From: JAYPUG01 sp038117265
GTDB taxonomy: Bacteria > Pseudomonadota > Alphaproteobacteria > UBA6615
Direction of reading: 5' to 3'
Length of the DNA: 16,259 nucleotides
Assembly (NCBI GenBank): GCA_038117265.1
Contig: JAYOFO010000053.1
Location: forward strand, 1 to 16,259
Positions within the stretch are counted from its first letter, which is position 1, and each line of letters begins with the position of its first letter. The translations under genes were made by a program, and so were the position numbers. Under the pieces are notes generated by a model. It ran no database searches. It saw only the letters and a program-made list of their open reading frames with translations, and had not been told where the DNA came from. Below are positions 1 to 8,653 of this stretch, piece after piece.

Positions 1-1
1 C

Positions 2-1522
2 GCCGGCCTGTCCGCGCCGCCGTCGGTCCTGGTGGCGGCCACCGAGGCGCTGGGCGAACACGGTGCGCTGGTGGGCGGGCTCGCCGCCGCGCTCGACGAC
101 GAACTGCCGCTCGCCGCGCGGGACGGCGGCTTCGTGCGCGCCGGATATTCGACCCCGCTCGACGATCAGCGCGCGCTCCGCGATTCGAGCCGCCAGCACA
201 TTGCCGGCCTGCAGGCCCGGTACGCCGAGGAGACGGGCATCGCCTCGCTCAAGGTGAAGCACAACAACGTGCTGGGCTATTTCGTCGAGCTGGGCGCCAG
301 CCATGCCGAACGGCTGATGGAGGTCGGCAAGGAGGCGGCGGCGGAGCGGTACGGCCTGATCCATCGCCAGACCATGGCCAACGCGGTCCGATTCACCACC
401 GTCGAGCTGTCGGAGCTGGACGACGCCATCGCGCGTGCGGGCGAGCGGGCGCTGGCGCTGGAGATCGAGGTGTTCGAGGCGCTGGTCGCCGATGTGCTGG
501 CGCTCAGCGAGGAGATCGCGCGGGCCGCCCGCGCGCTCGCCGAGCTCGATGTGGCGGCTGGCCTCGCCGAGCTGGCCGTGCGCGCGCGCTACGTCCGTCC
601 GACCCTGTCGGAGGCGCCGGTGTTCCGCATCCGCGGCGGCCGGCATCCCGTGGTCGAGGCCGTGCTGGACGACGGGCCCGGCGCGTTCGTCGCCAACGAT
701 TGCGACCTGTCGGGCACCCCGGCGGGCGAGGCCGGGGCGGCGGGGGGCGGCCGGCTGTGGCTAGTCACCGGCCCCAACATGGCCGGCAAGTCGACCTTCC
801 TGCGCCAGAACGCCCTGATCGCGATCCTCGCCCAGATCGGCGCCTTCGTGCCGGCCGACGCGGCGGAGATCGGCGTCGTCGACCGCCTGTTCAGCCGGGT
901 GGGTGCCGCCGACGATCTGGCGCGCGGCCGCTCGACCTTCATGGTCGAGATGGTCGAGACGGCGGCGATCCTCAACCAGGCCGGCCCGCGCGCGCTGGTG
1001 ATCCTCGACGAGATCGGACGCGGCACGGCGACCTTCGACGGCCTGTCGATCGCCTGGGCGACAGTGGAACACCTGCACGAGACGAACCGCTGCCGCACCC
1101 TGTTCGCCACCCATTTCCACGAGCTTACGCGGCTGGCCGCGCGCCTGCCCGAGCTGTCGTGCCACACCATGCGCGTGAAGGAATGGAACGACGACATCGT
1201 CTTCCTGCACGAGGTGGGGCCGGGGGCGGCCGACCGGTCCTACGGCATCCATGTTGGCAAGCTCGCCGGCCTGCCCGGCGCGGTCGTGGGCCGCGCGGAG
1301 GAGGTGCTGCACCTGCTTGAGGCGGGCGACCAGGCCGGCGCGCTGACGCGGCTGGCCGAGGACCTGCCCCTGTTCCAGGCCGCCGCTGCCGCCGGTGCGG
1401 CGAACCCGGCGCCCGCCGCGGACCCGCTGCGTGCACTGCTCGCCGGGGCCGATCCCGACACGCTGACGCCGCGCGACGCCCTCGACCTGATCTACCGGCT
1501 CAAGGCCGTGCTGGATGGCTAA
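2..1522 (+). CDS. mutS: DNA mismatch repair protein MutS (5'-truncated by window edge)
   Basis: This is the C-terminal 506 residues of MutS, the ATPase that recognises base mismatches and recruits MutL. The reading frame is open back to base 2, so the start lies outside the window; full-length family members have about 850-900 residues. The lever/clamp region is recognisable by a stretch containing ARYAEETGIASLKVKHNNVLG (codons around 220-285). The ATPase domain follows, with Walker A GPNMAGKST at 770-796, the signature DDLARGRSTFMVEM at about 917-958, Walker B ILDEIGRGT at about 1001-1027 and the THFHELT switch at about 1109-1129. The end, around RDALDLIYRL, is the usual MutS C-terminus, so the 3' end looks intact. 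The stop TAA (1520-1522) overlaps the start of the next gene by 8 nt, suggesting co-transcription and translational coupling. Confidence 0.97.
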   Translation, partial: AGLSAPPSVLVAATEALGEHGALVGGLAAALDDELPLAARDGGFVRAGYSTPLDDQRALRDSSRQHIAGLQARYAEETGIASLKVKHNNVLGYFVELGASHAERLMEVGKEAAAERYGLIHRQTMANAVRFTTVELSELDDAIARAGERALALEIEVFEALVADVLALSEEIARAARALAELDVAAGLAELAVRARYVRPTLSEAPVFRIRGGRHPVVEAVLDDGPGAFVANDCDLSGTPAGEAGAAGGGRLWLVTGPNMAGKSTFLRQNALIAILAQIGAFVPADAAEIGVVDRLFSRVGAADDLARGRSTFMVEMVETAAILNQAGPRALVILDEIGRGTATFDGLSIAWATVEHLHETNRCRTLFATHFHELTRLAARLPELSCHTMRVKEWNDDIVFLHEVGPGAADRSYGIHVGKLAGLPGAVVGRAEEVLHLLEAGDQAGALTRLAEDLPLFQAAAAAGAANPAPAADPLRALLAGADPDTLTPRDALDLIYRLKAVLDG

Positions 1523-2867
1523 CCTTTTCGCGCGGGCGGCCGACGTCGCCGGATTCGGCTCGGTCGGCCAGGTCATGCGCCATCGCGATTTCCGCGTCTA
1601 CCTGATGGGCCACATCCCCAACGTGATCGGGGTCTGGGTGGTGCGCGTCGCGATCGCCTGGCTGGCGTGGGAGCTGACGAAGTCCGAGGCGTGGGTCGGC
1701 GCGATGGTCGCTGCCGACGCGATGCCGGTGCTGCTGATCGGGCCGATGGCCGGGGTGCTCGCCGACCGGTTCGACCGGCGCAAGATCGCGATGCTCGTTC
1801 AGGCGGTGCTGGCCGTGATCTCGGTCGTGCTTGCCGTGCTCACCTATCTGGATGCCATCGACGCGGTGATCCTGCTGGTGCTGGCCTTCGCGCGCGGAAT
1901 CACCTTCTCCTTCTGGCAGCCGGTGCGCCTGGCGATGATGCCCAACCTCGTGCCCCGCGCCGAGATGCCCGTTGCCATCGCGCTCAACTCCTCGACCTTC
2001 AACGCCGCCTATTTCGTCGGGCCGGCGGTGGGCAGCGCGCTGATGAAGTTCGGCGGTCCCGAACTCGCCTTCGCGGTGAACACGGTCGCGGCGAGCGCGA
2101 TGGTCTGGGCGCTCGCGGTCATCTCGACGCCCGCGCCGCCGCCGCGCACGGGCCGCAGCTTCGTGTCCGACATGATGGCGGGCATCCGCTACGGGCTGGG
2201 GCACCCCGGCATCGCGCAGATGCTGGGCCTGCTGATCGTGGTCGGGCTCATGGTCCGGCCGCTGACCGAGCTCCTGCCGCCGGTCGCCGAGACGGTCTTC
2301 GGGCTCGGGGTCGACGGATTCTCGGCGCTCGTCTCCTCGGTCGGGCTGGGCGCGATGTGCGGCGCGATCTGGATGCTCCGGCGCGGCAATGCCGGCAACG
2401 TCACCTCGGTGGCGCTTTCGGCCGGGCTCGTCGGGGGCACCGCCGCCTTCCTGGTCGCGGCCGTGGCCTGGTTCCCGCTCGCGCTGCTCTGCCTCGCGGT
2501 GCTCGGCTTCTCGATGACCAGCGGCGGCATCGCCACCCAACAGGCCGTCCAGCTCGCCGTGCCCGACGAGGTGCGCGGTCGGGTGCTGTCGATGTTCGGC
2601 ATGATCTTCCGCGCCGCACCGGCCACGGGCGCGTTCGCCATGGGCTGGATCGCCGAGGCCGTGGGCATTACCTGGCCGGTTGCGGTCGGTGCCGCGCTCG
2701 GCCTGAGCATCTATGGTTATGCCTTCACCCGTCGCGCGCGTCTGCGCGCGGCGCTCGAGATGCCGGAAGATCTGCGCACCCGCACCGGCGGACCCGGCGA
2801 GGCACCCGCCGTCTCGGCAATAGGCACGGCCCCCGAGACACCGGCGACAGGGCGGTCCGCGGAATAG
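1515..2867 (+). CDS. MFS transporter, EntS/MFS_3-like
   Basis: A 450-residue major facilitator superfamily permease of the inner membrane, probably an exporter. It has the usual 12-helix pattern of long hydrophobic stretches. A motif A-like loop, GVLADRFDRRKI, lies at about residues 79-90 between the second and third helices, and a related loop PDEVRGRVLSMF lies near residues 350-360. The opening (HRDFRVYLMGHIPNVIGVWV) and overall pattern resemble the MFS_3 family that includes the enterobactin exporter EntS, but the substrate cannot be read from the sequence. ATG 1515 lies inside the end of mutS, with AAGG about 9 nt upstream, which fits translational coupling to mutS. The C-terminal 45 residues are a polar, Pro/Thr/Gly-rich cytoplasmic tail with no recognised motif. 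The family call is from recognition of the fold and motifs. Confidence 0.88.
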   Translation: MANLFARAADVAGFGSVGQVMRHRDFRVYLMGHIPNVIGVWVVRVAIAWLAWELTKSEAWVGAMVAADAMPVLLIGPMAGVLADRFDRRKIAMLVQAVLAVISVVLAVLTYLDAIDAVILLVLAFARGITFSFWQPVRLAMMPNLVPRAEMPVAIALNSSTFNAAYFVGPAVGSALMKFGGPELAFAVNTVAASAMVWALAVISTPAPPPRTGRSFVSDMMAGIRYGLGHPGIAQMLGLLIVVGLMVRPLTELLPPVAETVFGLGVDGFSALVSSVGLGAMCGAIWMLRRGNAGNVTSVALSAGLVGGTAAFLVAAVAWFPLALLCLAVLGFSMTSGGIATQQAVQLAVPDEVRGRVLSMFGMIFRAAPATGAFAMGWIAEAVGITWPVAVGAALGLSIYGYAFTRRARLRAALEMPEDLRTRTGGPGEAPAVSAIGTAPETPATGRSAE

Positions 2868-2925
2868 CACGCCGACGACGCTTTCATGTCTTTTCGGGGC
2901 CGGACGTTGTAAAAGGGCCTCGGCC

Positions 2926-5682
2926 ATGGCGACCAGGCGCAGGAAACGCGGGATCATCGACCGTGCCGCCTTCGGCGACGCGATCGAGGCCGCGTGCGCG
3001 GAGCTGGGGGGCACGCCGGAGCGCCGCAAGGCGGTTCTGGGGCACCTCAAGACAGCCGTCGAGGCGGGGCGCGCCGATGTCCGCGCGCGCTTCGAGGCGG
3101 GCGAAATCGACGGCAATGTCGCCAAGGGCGAGCTCGCCTTCCTGTTCGACCAGGTCATCCGGCTCGCGCACGACGCCGCGACCCGCGAATATCCGCTGGC
3201 CAACCCGACGACGGCCGACCGCTTGGCCGTCGTGGCGGTCGGCGGCTATGGCCGCGGCGAGCTCGCGCCCTTCTCCGACATCGACCTGTTGTTCCTGTTT
3301 CCGTGGAAGCAGACGGCGCACGGCGAACAGATCGTCGAGTTCATGCTCTACATGCTGTGGGATCTCGGCCTCAAGGTCGGCCACTCGACGCGCTCGATCG
3401 AAGACTGCGTTCGCCTCGCCTTGCGCGACCTGACGATCCGCACGGCGCTGCTCGAGGCGCGCTTCCTTTGGGGCGACCAGGAGCTGTTCCTGGAGCTTCG
3501 CAAGGCCTTCCGCGCGCAGGTCGTCTCGGGTGCGGCGATGGAGTTCGTGACCGCCAAGCTCGCCGAGCGCGACGCCCGCCACGCCAAGATGGGCGACAGC
3601 CGCTACTACGTCGAACCCAACATCAAGGACGGCAAGGGCGGGCTGCGCGACCTGCAGACCCTCTACTGGATCGCCAAGTTCGCCTACGAGGTGGACAGCG
3701 TCGACGATCTAGTCGCGCGCGGCGTTCTCACGCGCAGCGAGGCGCGCAACTTCGCCAAGGACCAGAACCTCCTGTGGAGCGTGCGCTTCCACCTGCACTA
3801 CCTGTCGGGCCGCGCCGAGGAGCGCCTGACCTTCGACCTGCAGCCGCGCATCGCCGAGCGCATGGGCTACACCGACCGCGAGGGCGCGTCCGGGGTCGAG
3901 CGCTTCATGAAGTTCTATTACATCGTCGCCAAGGATGTCGGCGACCTGACGCGAATCTTCTGCGCGGCGATCGAGGCAGAGAATATGAGCCGCCCGATCA
4001 TCCGGTTCCCGCGTCTGCGCCGGACCGGCGACCTGTCCGGGTTCGAGCTCGACCGCGACCGCCTGACCGTCGCCAGCGACGACCAGTTCGAACGCGACCC
4101 CGCCACGATGATCCGGCTGTTCCACGTCGCGCACAATGCCGGCCTCGACATCCACCCGCATGCGCTGCGGCTGGTCACCCAGAACCTCAGGCGGATCGAC
4201 AAGGGCGTTCGCGAGGACCCCGAGGCGAACCGGATGTTCGTCGAGATGGCGACGTCGATCGACTCCCCCGAGAACGCGCTGACGCGGATGAACGAGGCGG
4301 GCGTGTTCGGGCGCTTCCTGCGCGACTTCGGCCGCGTCGTCGGCCAGACCCAGCACGACATGTATCACGTCTATACGGTCGACGAGCACACCATCCAGGC
4401 GATCGGATTGCTGGCGAAGATCGAGCGCGGCGAGCTCGCCGAGGAGCATCCCGTGGCGAGCGACGTGATCGACAAGATCGGCTCGCGCCGCGCGCTCTAC
4501 ATGGCCGTCCTGTTCCACGACATCGCCAAGGGGCGCGGCGGCGACCATTCCGAGCTGGGCGCGCGCGTCGCCAGGCGGGTCTGCCCGCGGCTCGGCCTGG
4601 ACGAGGAGGAATGCGAGACGGTCGAGTGGCTCGTGCGCCACCATCTGGTGATGAGCAACGTCGCCCAGAAGCGCGACCTCAACGATGCCAAGACGATCCG
4701 CGACTTCGTCGACATCGTGCAGTCGCCCGAGCGGCTCCGGCTGCTGCTCTGCCTGACCGTCGTCGACATGCGCGCGACCGGCCCGAACGTCTGGAACAAC
4801 TGGAAGGCCGAGCTGCTGCGCGAGCTCTACAACGCGGCCGGCGACATGATGTCGGGCGGACAGACCACGCGGGCGCGCACCGAGCGGATCGGCGCCGCCA
4901 AGGCGGCCCTGCGCGAACAGCTCGCGGATTGGCCGGACGAAGAGGTCGAGGCCCAGCTCGATCGCGGCTATCCCGGCTACTGGCTGACCTTCGATGCCGA
5001 TACGCTCGCCCACCATGCGCGCCTGATGCGCGAGGCGGAGGCCGAGGGGCTGCCGCTGGCGCTGCGGACCCGAGTGCGCGCCGACATCGATGTCACCGAG
5101 CTGACGGTCTACACCCAGGACCATCCCGGCCTGTTCTCGCGGATTGCGGGCGCGATCGCGGCGGTCGATGCGAACATCGTCGATGCCAAGATCTTCACCA
5201 CGCCGCACGGCATGGCGCTCGACACCTTCTGGCTGCAGGACCGCGACGGCAACGCCTTCGCGGCGGGCGGCGCGCTCGCCAAGCTGTCGGTGCAGATCGA
5301 GCGGGCGCTGAAGGGCGAGATGAGCCGCTCCGAGCCGCACGCCCAGCGGACCTTCGTTCCCGAGCGCATCAAGGTGTTCAAGGTGCCGCCGCGCGTCATC
5401 GTCGACAACCAGGCGAGCACGACCCACACGGTCATCGAGGTGAATGGCCGCGACCGGCCGGGCTTCCTCTATCTGGTCACCCGGGCGCTCTTCAACCTGT
5501 CGCTGCAGATCTCCTCGGCGAAGATCTCGACCTTCGGCGAGCGGGCGGTCGACGTGTTCTACGTGAAGGACGGGTTCGGCATGAAGGTCACCCAGGAGGC
5601 GCGCGTCGCCAAGATTCGAGAAGCCCTGCTCGCGGCGATCCGCGAGGAAGAGACCCGGCCCGACCGCACGGCGGCCGAGTAG
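2926..5682 (+). CDS. glnD: Bifunctional PII uridylyltransferase / uridylyl-removing enzyme GlnD
   Basis: A 918-residue GlnD, the cytoplasmic nitrogen sensor that uridylylates PII proteins (GlnB/GlnK) under low glutamine and removes UMP when glutamine is high. Domains in order: a nucleotidyltransferase domain with GGYGRGELAPFSDIDLL at about residues 106-122 (metal-binding Asp118 and Asp120); the GlnD-specific helical region including NIKDGKGGLRDLQTLYW; an HD phosphohydrolase domain with LFHDIAKGRGGDHSELG at about 529-545 (His531-Asp532), which carries the uridylyl-removing activity; and two C-terminal ACT domains (about 722-800 and 834-905, each with a DHPGLF or DRPGFL turn) that sense glutamine. 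Length and all catalytic motifs fit a functional enzyme. ATG 2926 is preceded by AAGGG about 9 nt upstream. The 58-nt gap after the transporter contains TTGTAA (2907-2912), a weak -10-like sequence, so a local promoter is possible but unproven. Confidence 0.98.
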   Translation: MATRRRKRGIIDRAAFGDAIEAACAELGGTPERRKAVLGHLKTAVEAGRADVRARFEAGEIDGNVAKGELAFLFDQVIRLAHDAATREYPLANPTTADRLAVVAVGGYGRGELAPFSDIDLLFLFPWKQTAHGEQIVEFMLYMLWDLGLKVGHSTRSIEDCVRLALRDLTIRTALLEARFLWGDQELFLELRKAFRAQVVSGAAMEFVTAKLAERDARHAKMGDSRYYVEPNIKDGKGGLRDLQTLYWIAKFAYEVDSVDDLVARGVLTRSEARNFAKDQNLLWSVRFHLHYLSGRAEERLTFDLQPRIAERMGYTDREGASGVERFMKFYYIVAKDVGDLTRIFCAAIEAENMSRPIIRFPRLRRTGDLSGFELDRDRLTVASDDQFERDPATMIRLFHVAHNAGLDIHPHALRLVTQNLRRIDKGVREDPEANRMFVEMATSIDSPENALTRMNEAGVFGRFLRDFGRVVGQTQHDMYHVYTVDEHTIQAIGLLAKIERGELAEEHPVASDVIDKIGSRRALYMAVLFHDIAKGRGGDHSELGARVARRVCPRLGLDEEECETVEWLVRHHLVMSNVAQKRDLNDAKTIRDFVDIVQSPERLRLLLCLTVVDMRATGPNVWNNWKAELLRELYNAAGDMMSGGQTTRARTERIGAAKAALREQLADWPDEEVEAQLDRGYPGYWLTFDADTLAHHARLMREAEAEGLPLALRTRVRADIDVTELTVYTQDHPGLFSRIAGAIAAVDANIVDAKIFTTPHGMALDTFWLQDRDGNAFAAGGALAKLSVQIERALKGEMSRSEPHAQRTFVPERIKVFKVPPRVIVDNQASTTHTVIEVNGRDRPGFLYLVTRALFNLSLQISSAKISTFGERAVDVFYVKDGFGMKVTQEARVAKIREALLAAIREEETRPDRTAAE

Positions 5683-5709
5683 CGCCGCGCCGGGCGTTTC
5701 GGATCGATT

Positions 5710-6954
5710 ATGGTTTCCGTTCTCCCCTCCATCGGCGCGCTTCTTCTGGGCGTGGCGCTGCTCGTCCTGGGCAGCGGGCTGCAGGGCACGCTGCTCGGCA
5801 TCCGGGGCGCGATCGAGGGCTTCTCGCCGACGGCGATCGGCGCGGTCATGTCGGCCTACTATGCCGGTTTCGCGCTTGGCTGTGCGCTCGCGCCGCGGCT
5901 CATCGAGCGGGTCGGCCAAATCCGTTCCTTCGCGGCCTTTGCGTCGATCGCCTCGGCCGCGGCGCTGATATTCCCGGTCATCGCCGAAGAGTTCTCGTGG
6001 CTCGCCCTGCGCGTGGCCACCGGCTATTGCTTCGCCGCGCTCTACATGACCATCGAAAGCTGGCTCCACGGGCAGGTCACGAATGCCGGCCGCGGCCGCT
6101 TGATGGCCGTCTACATGATCGTCAACCTGGGTTCGATCGCGGTCGCCCAGCAGCTGCTCAACCTCGCCGATCCGGGCGGGTTCGTCCTGTTCGTCCTGTC
6201 GTCGGTCCTGATCTCGCTCGCGCTGGTGCCGATCGCACTGACGACGAGTGCGCCGCCGACCGCGGTGGTCACCGACCGGATGACCCTGGGCGAGCTCTAT
6301 GGGATTTCGCCCCTGTCCGTCGTCGGTGCCTTCGCCATCGGGCTTGCCAACGGCGCGGTCTGGGGGCTGGTGCCGCTGGTGGGAATCCGGACCGGGCAGT
6401 CGACGGCGGAGATCGCCATGTTCATGAGCGTGCTCGTGATCGGCGGGGCGGTGATCCAGTGGCCACTCGGCCGGCTGTCCGACATGCTCGACCGGCGCAT
6501 CGTCATCGCCGGGGCGAGCCTGGTGATGGCCGGCGTGAGCGCCACGCTGTTCCTGTCCGCGGGCTTTCCCCACGAGGGGGTCCTGGCGCTGGGCTTTCTG
6601 CTCGGCGGCGTGAACCTGGTGATCTATCCGTTGTGCGCGGCCCACATCAACGACCGGATTCAGCACGAGGATCTGATCCAGGCGAACGCGGCGCTGCTGC
6701 TCGTCCTGGGCGTCGGTGCGGCGATCGGCCCGTTGCTGGGCGGCGTCGTGGTGGGGCAGTTCGGCTCGTATTCGCTCTATGCCTATCTGTTCGCGATCTC
6801 GCTGGCCCTGACGCTGTTCGGGCTGCATCGGCTGCGTCGCCGCGAGGCCGTGCCGGCGTCCGAGCAGGTCGCCTTCGAGCCCGTCGTGCCGGCGCCGGCC
6901 TCCACCGTCCTCGACCCGCGCATCGATCCCGACGACATCGAGGCGGCATCCTGA
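5710..6954 (+). CDS. MFS transporter, YcaD-like
   Basis: A 414-residue inner-membrane MFS permease. The pattern SAYYAGFALGCALAPRLIERVG near the second helix, RVATGYCFAALYMTIESWLHG with RGRLMAVYMIVNLGS in the fourth and fifth helices, QWPLGRLSDMLDRR in the central loop after helix 8, and QANAALLLVLGVGAAIGPLLGG near the end all match the YcaD-type family, whose substrate is not established. About 12 hydrophobic segments are visible. The C-terminal 40 residues form an acidic, Ala/Pro-rich soluble tail. It sits 27 nt after glnD and 51 nt before murJ on the same strand, consistent with an operon. Only a weak ribosome binding site is visible (GGAT about 6 nt before the ATG). It is not closely similar to the transporter at 1515-2867, so this is not a tandem duplication. 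Confidence 0.9.
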   Translation: MVSVLPSIGALLLGVALLVLGSGLQGTLLGIRGAIEGFSPTAIGAVMSAYYAGFALGCALAPRLIERVGQIRSFAAFASIASAAALIFPVIAEEFSWLALRVATGYCFAALYMTIESWLHGQVTNAGRGRLMAVYMIVNLGSIAVAQQLLNLADPGGFVLFVLSSVLISLALVPIALTTSAPPTAVVTDRMTLGELYGISPLSVVGAFAIGLANGAVWGLVPLVGIRTGQSTAEIAMFMSVLVIGGAVIQWPLGRLSDMLDRRIVIAGASLVMAGVSATLFLSAGFPHEGVLALGFLLGGVNLVIYPLCAAHINDRIQHEDLIQANAALLLVLGVGAAIGPLLGGVVVGQFGSYSLYAYLFAISLALTLFGLHRLRRREAVPASEQVAFEPVVPAPASTVLDPRIDPDDIEAAS

Positions 6955-7005
6955 TTCGGCGCGCGCGCCTTTCAATTGCCCCGGTTTCCGGCTAAGAGCG
7001 ATTCT

Positions 7006-8562
7006 ATGCCGCTCGTACGCGCCATTGCCACGGTCGGCGGCTGGACCATGGGCAGCCGCGTGCTCGGCTTCGTGCGCGACATGCTGATCGCCGGTTTCCT
7101 GGGTGCGGGCCAGGTCAGCGACGTGTTTTTCGTCGCGTTGCAGTTCCCCAACATCTTCCGCCGCCTGTTCGCCGAGGGGGCGTTCAACGCGGCCTTCGTG
7201 CCGCTGTTCGCCGGCGAGCTGGAGCGGCACGGCCGCGCGGCGGCGCGCCTGTTCGCCGAGCGCGTGTTTGGCGTGATGCTGCTGGTGCTGCTGGTGTTGA
7301 GCGCGCTGGTGGAAATCTTCATGCCGGAGGTGATGTCGTTAGTAGCCGGCGGCTTCGCCGACGACCCCGAGAAGTTCCGGCTCGCGGTCGACTTTGCCCG
7401 GCTCACCTTTCCCTATCTTCTGTTCGTCTCGCTGGCCGCGATGCTGGGCGGCATCCTCAACACGCTCGAGCGCTTCGTCGCCGCGGCGGCCGTCCCGATC
7501 CTGCTCAACATCATCCTGATCGGCGTGCTGACCGGCGTGGCGGCCGGCTGGATCGCCGATCCGGGGCGCACCATGAGCTGGGGCGTTGCGGTCGCGGGGG
7601 TCACCCAGTTCGTCTGGCTGGCGATCGCGTGCGCGCGCGCCGGGCTGCTGCCGGTTGTGCCCCGCCTCGTGATGGGCCCCAATGTCCGCCGCCTGTTCGT
7701 CCTGATGGGGCCGGGCGTGCTGGGTGCCGGGGTGTACCAGATCAATGTGCTGATCGGCGTGCGGCTCGCCTCGGAGCTGCCCGAGGGTTCGGTCTCCTTC
7801 CTGTACTTCGCCGACCGGGTGAACCAGCTGCCGCTGGGGGTCGTGGGCGCGGCGGTCGGCGTGGCGCTGCTGCCGCTGCTGGCGCGCCAGCTCAAGTCCG
7901 GGGACACCGCGGCCGCGCGCGACAGCCAGAATCGGGCGATCGAGTTCTCGATGCTGCTGACGATGCCGGCCGCCGCCGCGCTGCTGGTGATTCCCGCACC
8001 GGTGATTACCGTGCTCTTCCAGCGCGGCGCGTTCGACGCGGGCGACGCCGCCGCAACGTCGGCCGCGCTGGCGGCCTTCGCGCTGGGGCTGCCGGCCTAT
8101 GTCCTGATCAAGGCGCTGGCGCCGGGGTTCTTCGCGCGCGAGGACACCGCGACCCCGGTCAAGGTTGCGGCCGTAGCGCTGATAGCCAGCGTTGCCATGG
8201 CGCTGGCCCTGATGCCGTTCCTCGCCCATGTGGGGATCGCGCTGGCGACGGCACTGTCGGCCTGGTTCAACGCCGGTGCGCTCGCCATTCTGCTCTACCG
8301 GCGGGGCCTGCTCGTGCCCGATGCGCGGCTGGTTGCGCGGCTAGTGCGCATCGTCGCCGCGGCGGCGCTGATGGCGGCGGCCCTTTGGGCGGGGTCGCTG
8401 CTCCTGGCCGACATGCTGGTCGACAGCAATCTGGCCGGGGTCGCCGCGCTTGCCGGGCTGGTCGGATTCGGGGTCCTGGCGTTCGCGCTGGCGGCGCAAC
8501 TCCTGGGGGCGACCTCGCTGGGCGAGCTCCGGGGGATGCTGCGGCGCGGCGCGCGCGCGTGA
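7006..8562 (+). CDS. murJ: Lipid II flippase MurJ (MviN family)
   Basis: A 518-residue multi-pass membrane protein that flips the peptidoglycan precursor lipid II to the periplasmic side. The N-terminus VRAIATVGGWTMGSRVLGFVRD and the stretch RRLFAEGAFNAAFVPLFA are diagnostic of MurJ. Arginines aligned with the essential central-cavity residues of the E. coli enzyme are present: Arg18, Arg24 and Arg271 (YFADRVNQLPLG). Length fits the family (about 510-530) and about 14 hydrophobic segments are visible. I chose ATG 7006 rather than the in-frame TTG at 6976, because family members begin with M-x-L-V-R-A immediately before the conserved block. The short upstream gap holds no convincing promoter, so it is likely transcribed with the preceding genes. 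Confidence 0.97.
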   Translation: MPLVRAIATVGGWTMGSRVLGFVRDMLIAGFLGAGQVSDVFFVALQFPNIFRRLFAEGAFNAAFVPLFAGELERHGRAAARLFAERVFGVMLLVLLVLSALVEIFMPEVMSLVAGGFADDPEKFRLAVDFARLTFPYLLFVSLAAMLGGILNTLERFVAAAAVPILLNIILIGVLTGVAAGWIADPGRTMSWGVAVAGVTQFVWLAIACARAGLLPVVPRLVMGPNVRRLFVLMGPGVLGAGVYQINVLIGVRLASELPEGSVSFLYFADRVNQLPLGVVGAAVGVALLPLLARQLKSGDTAAARDSQNRAIEFSMLLTMPAAAALLVIPAPVITVLFQRGAFDAGDAAATSAALAAFALGLPAYVLIKALAPGFFAREDTATPVKVAAVALIASVAMALALMPFLAHVGIALATALSAWFNAGALAILLYRRGLLVPDARLVARLVRIVAAAALMAAALWAGSLLLADMLVDSNLAGVAALAGLVGFGVLAFALAAQLLGATSLGELRGMLRRGARA

Positions 8563-8572
8563 CCGCGCTCGC

Positions 8573-8601
8573 TTGACCTGGGACGCGGCGGCGGCGATAA
8601 C
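8573..8601 (+). promoter_or_regulatory. Probable sigma70-type promoter of trpS
   Basis: TTGACC at 8573-8578 (5 of 6 matches to TTGACA) is followed by a 17-bp spacer and GATAAC at 8596-8601 (4 of 6 to TATAAT). It lies 52 bp before the trpS start in the murJ-trpS gap, on the same strand. Spacing and position are right for a housekeeping promoter. No attenuator-like hairpin or Trp-codon leader peptide is visible between it and the start codon. Confidence 0.55.
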
Positions 8602-8653
8602 CCGCGCCGCACAGCGACACCCTCGGGCGTCCAAACCCCCAGGAGCATTATCC

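Noticed and set aside
2994..6995. A 1333-codon plus-strand frame running through glnD and the following transporter
   Set aside because: It is out of frame with both genes and rich in Arg, Pro and Gly. It is a GC-driven shadow, not a giant protein.
3709..7230. A 1173-codon open frame on the minus strand opposite glnD and the YcaD-like transporter
   Set aside because: It is antisense to two clear genes, has low-complexity Arg/Asp/Gly/His-rich composition, and shows no recognisable domain. Long stop-free antisense frames are expected at this GC content.
8563..8653. A trp-type attenuator or T-box ahead of trpS
   Set aside because: No Trp-codon leader, no T-box sequence and no strong paired hairpins are visible in the 91-nt gap; only a promoter-like pair and a ribosome binding site are supported.
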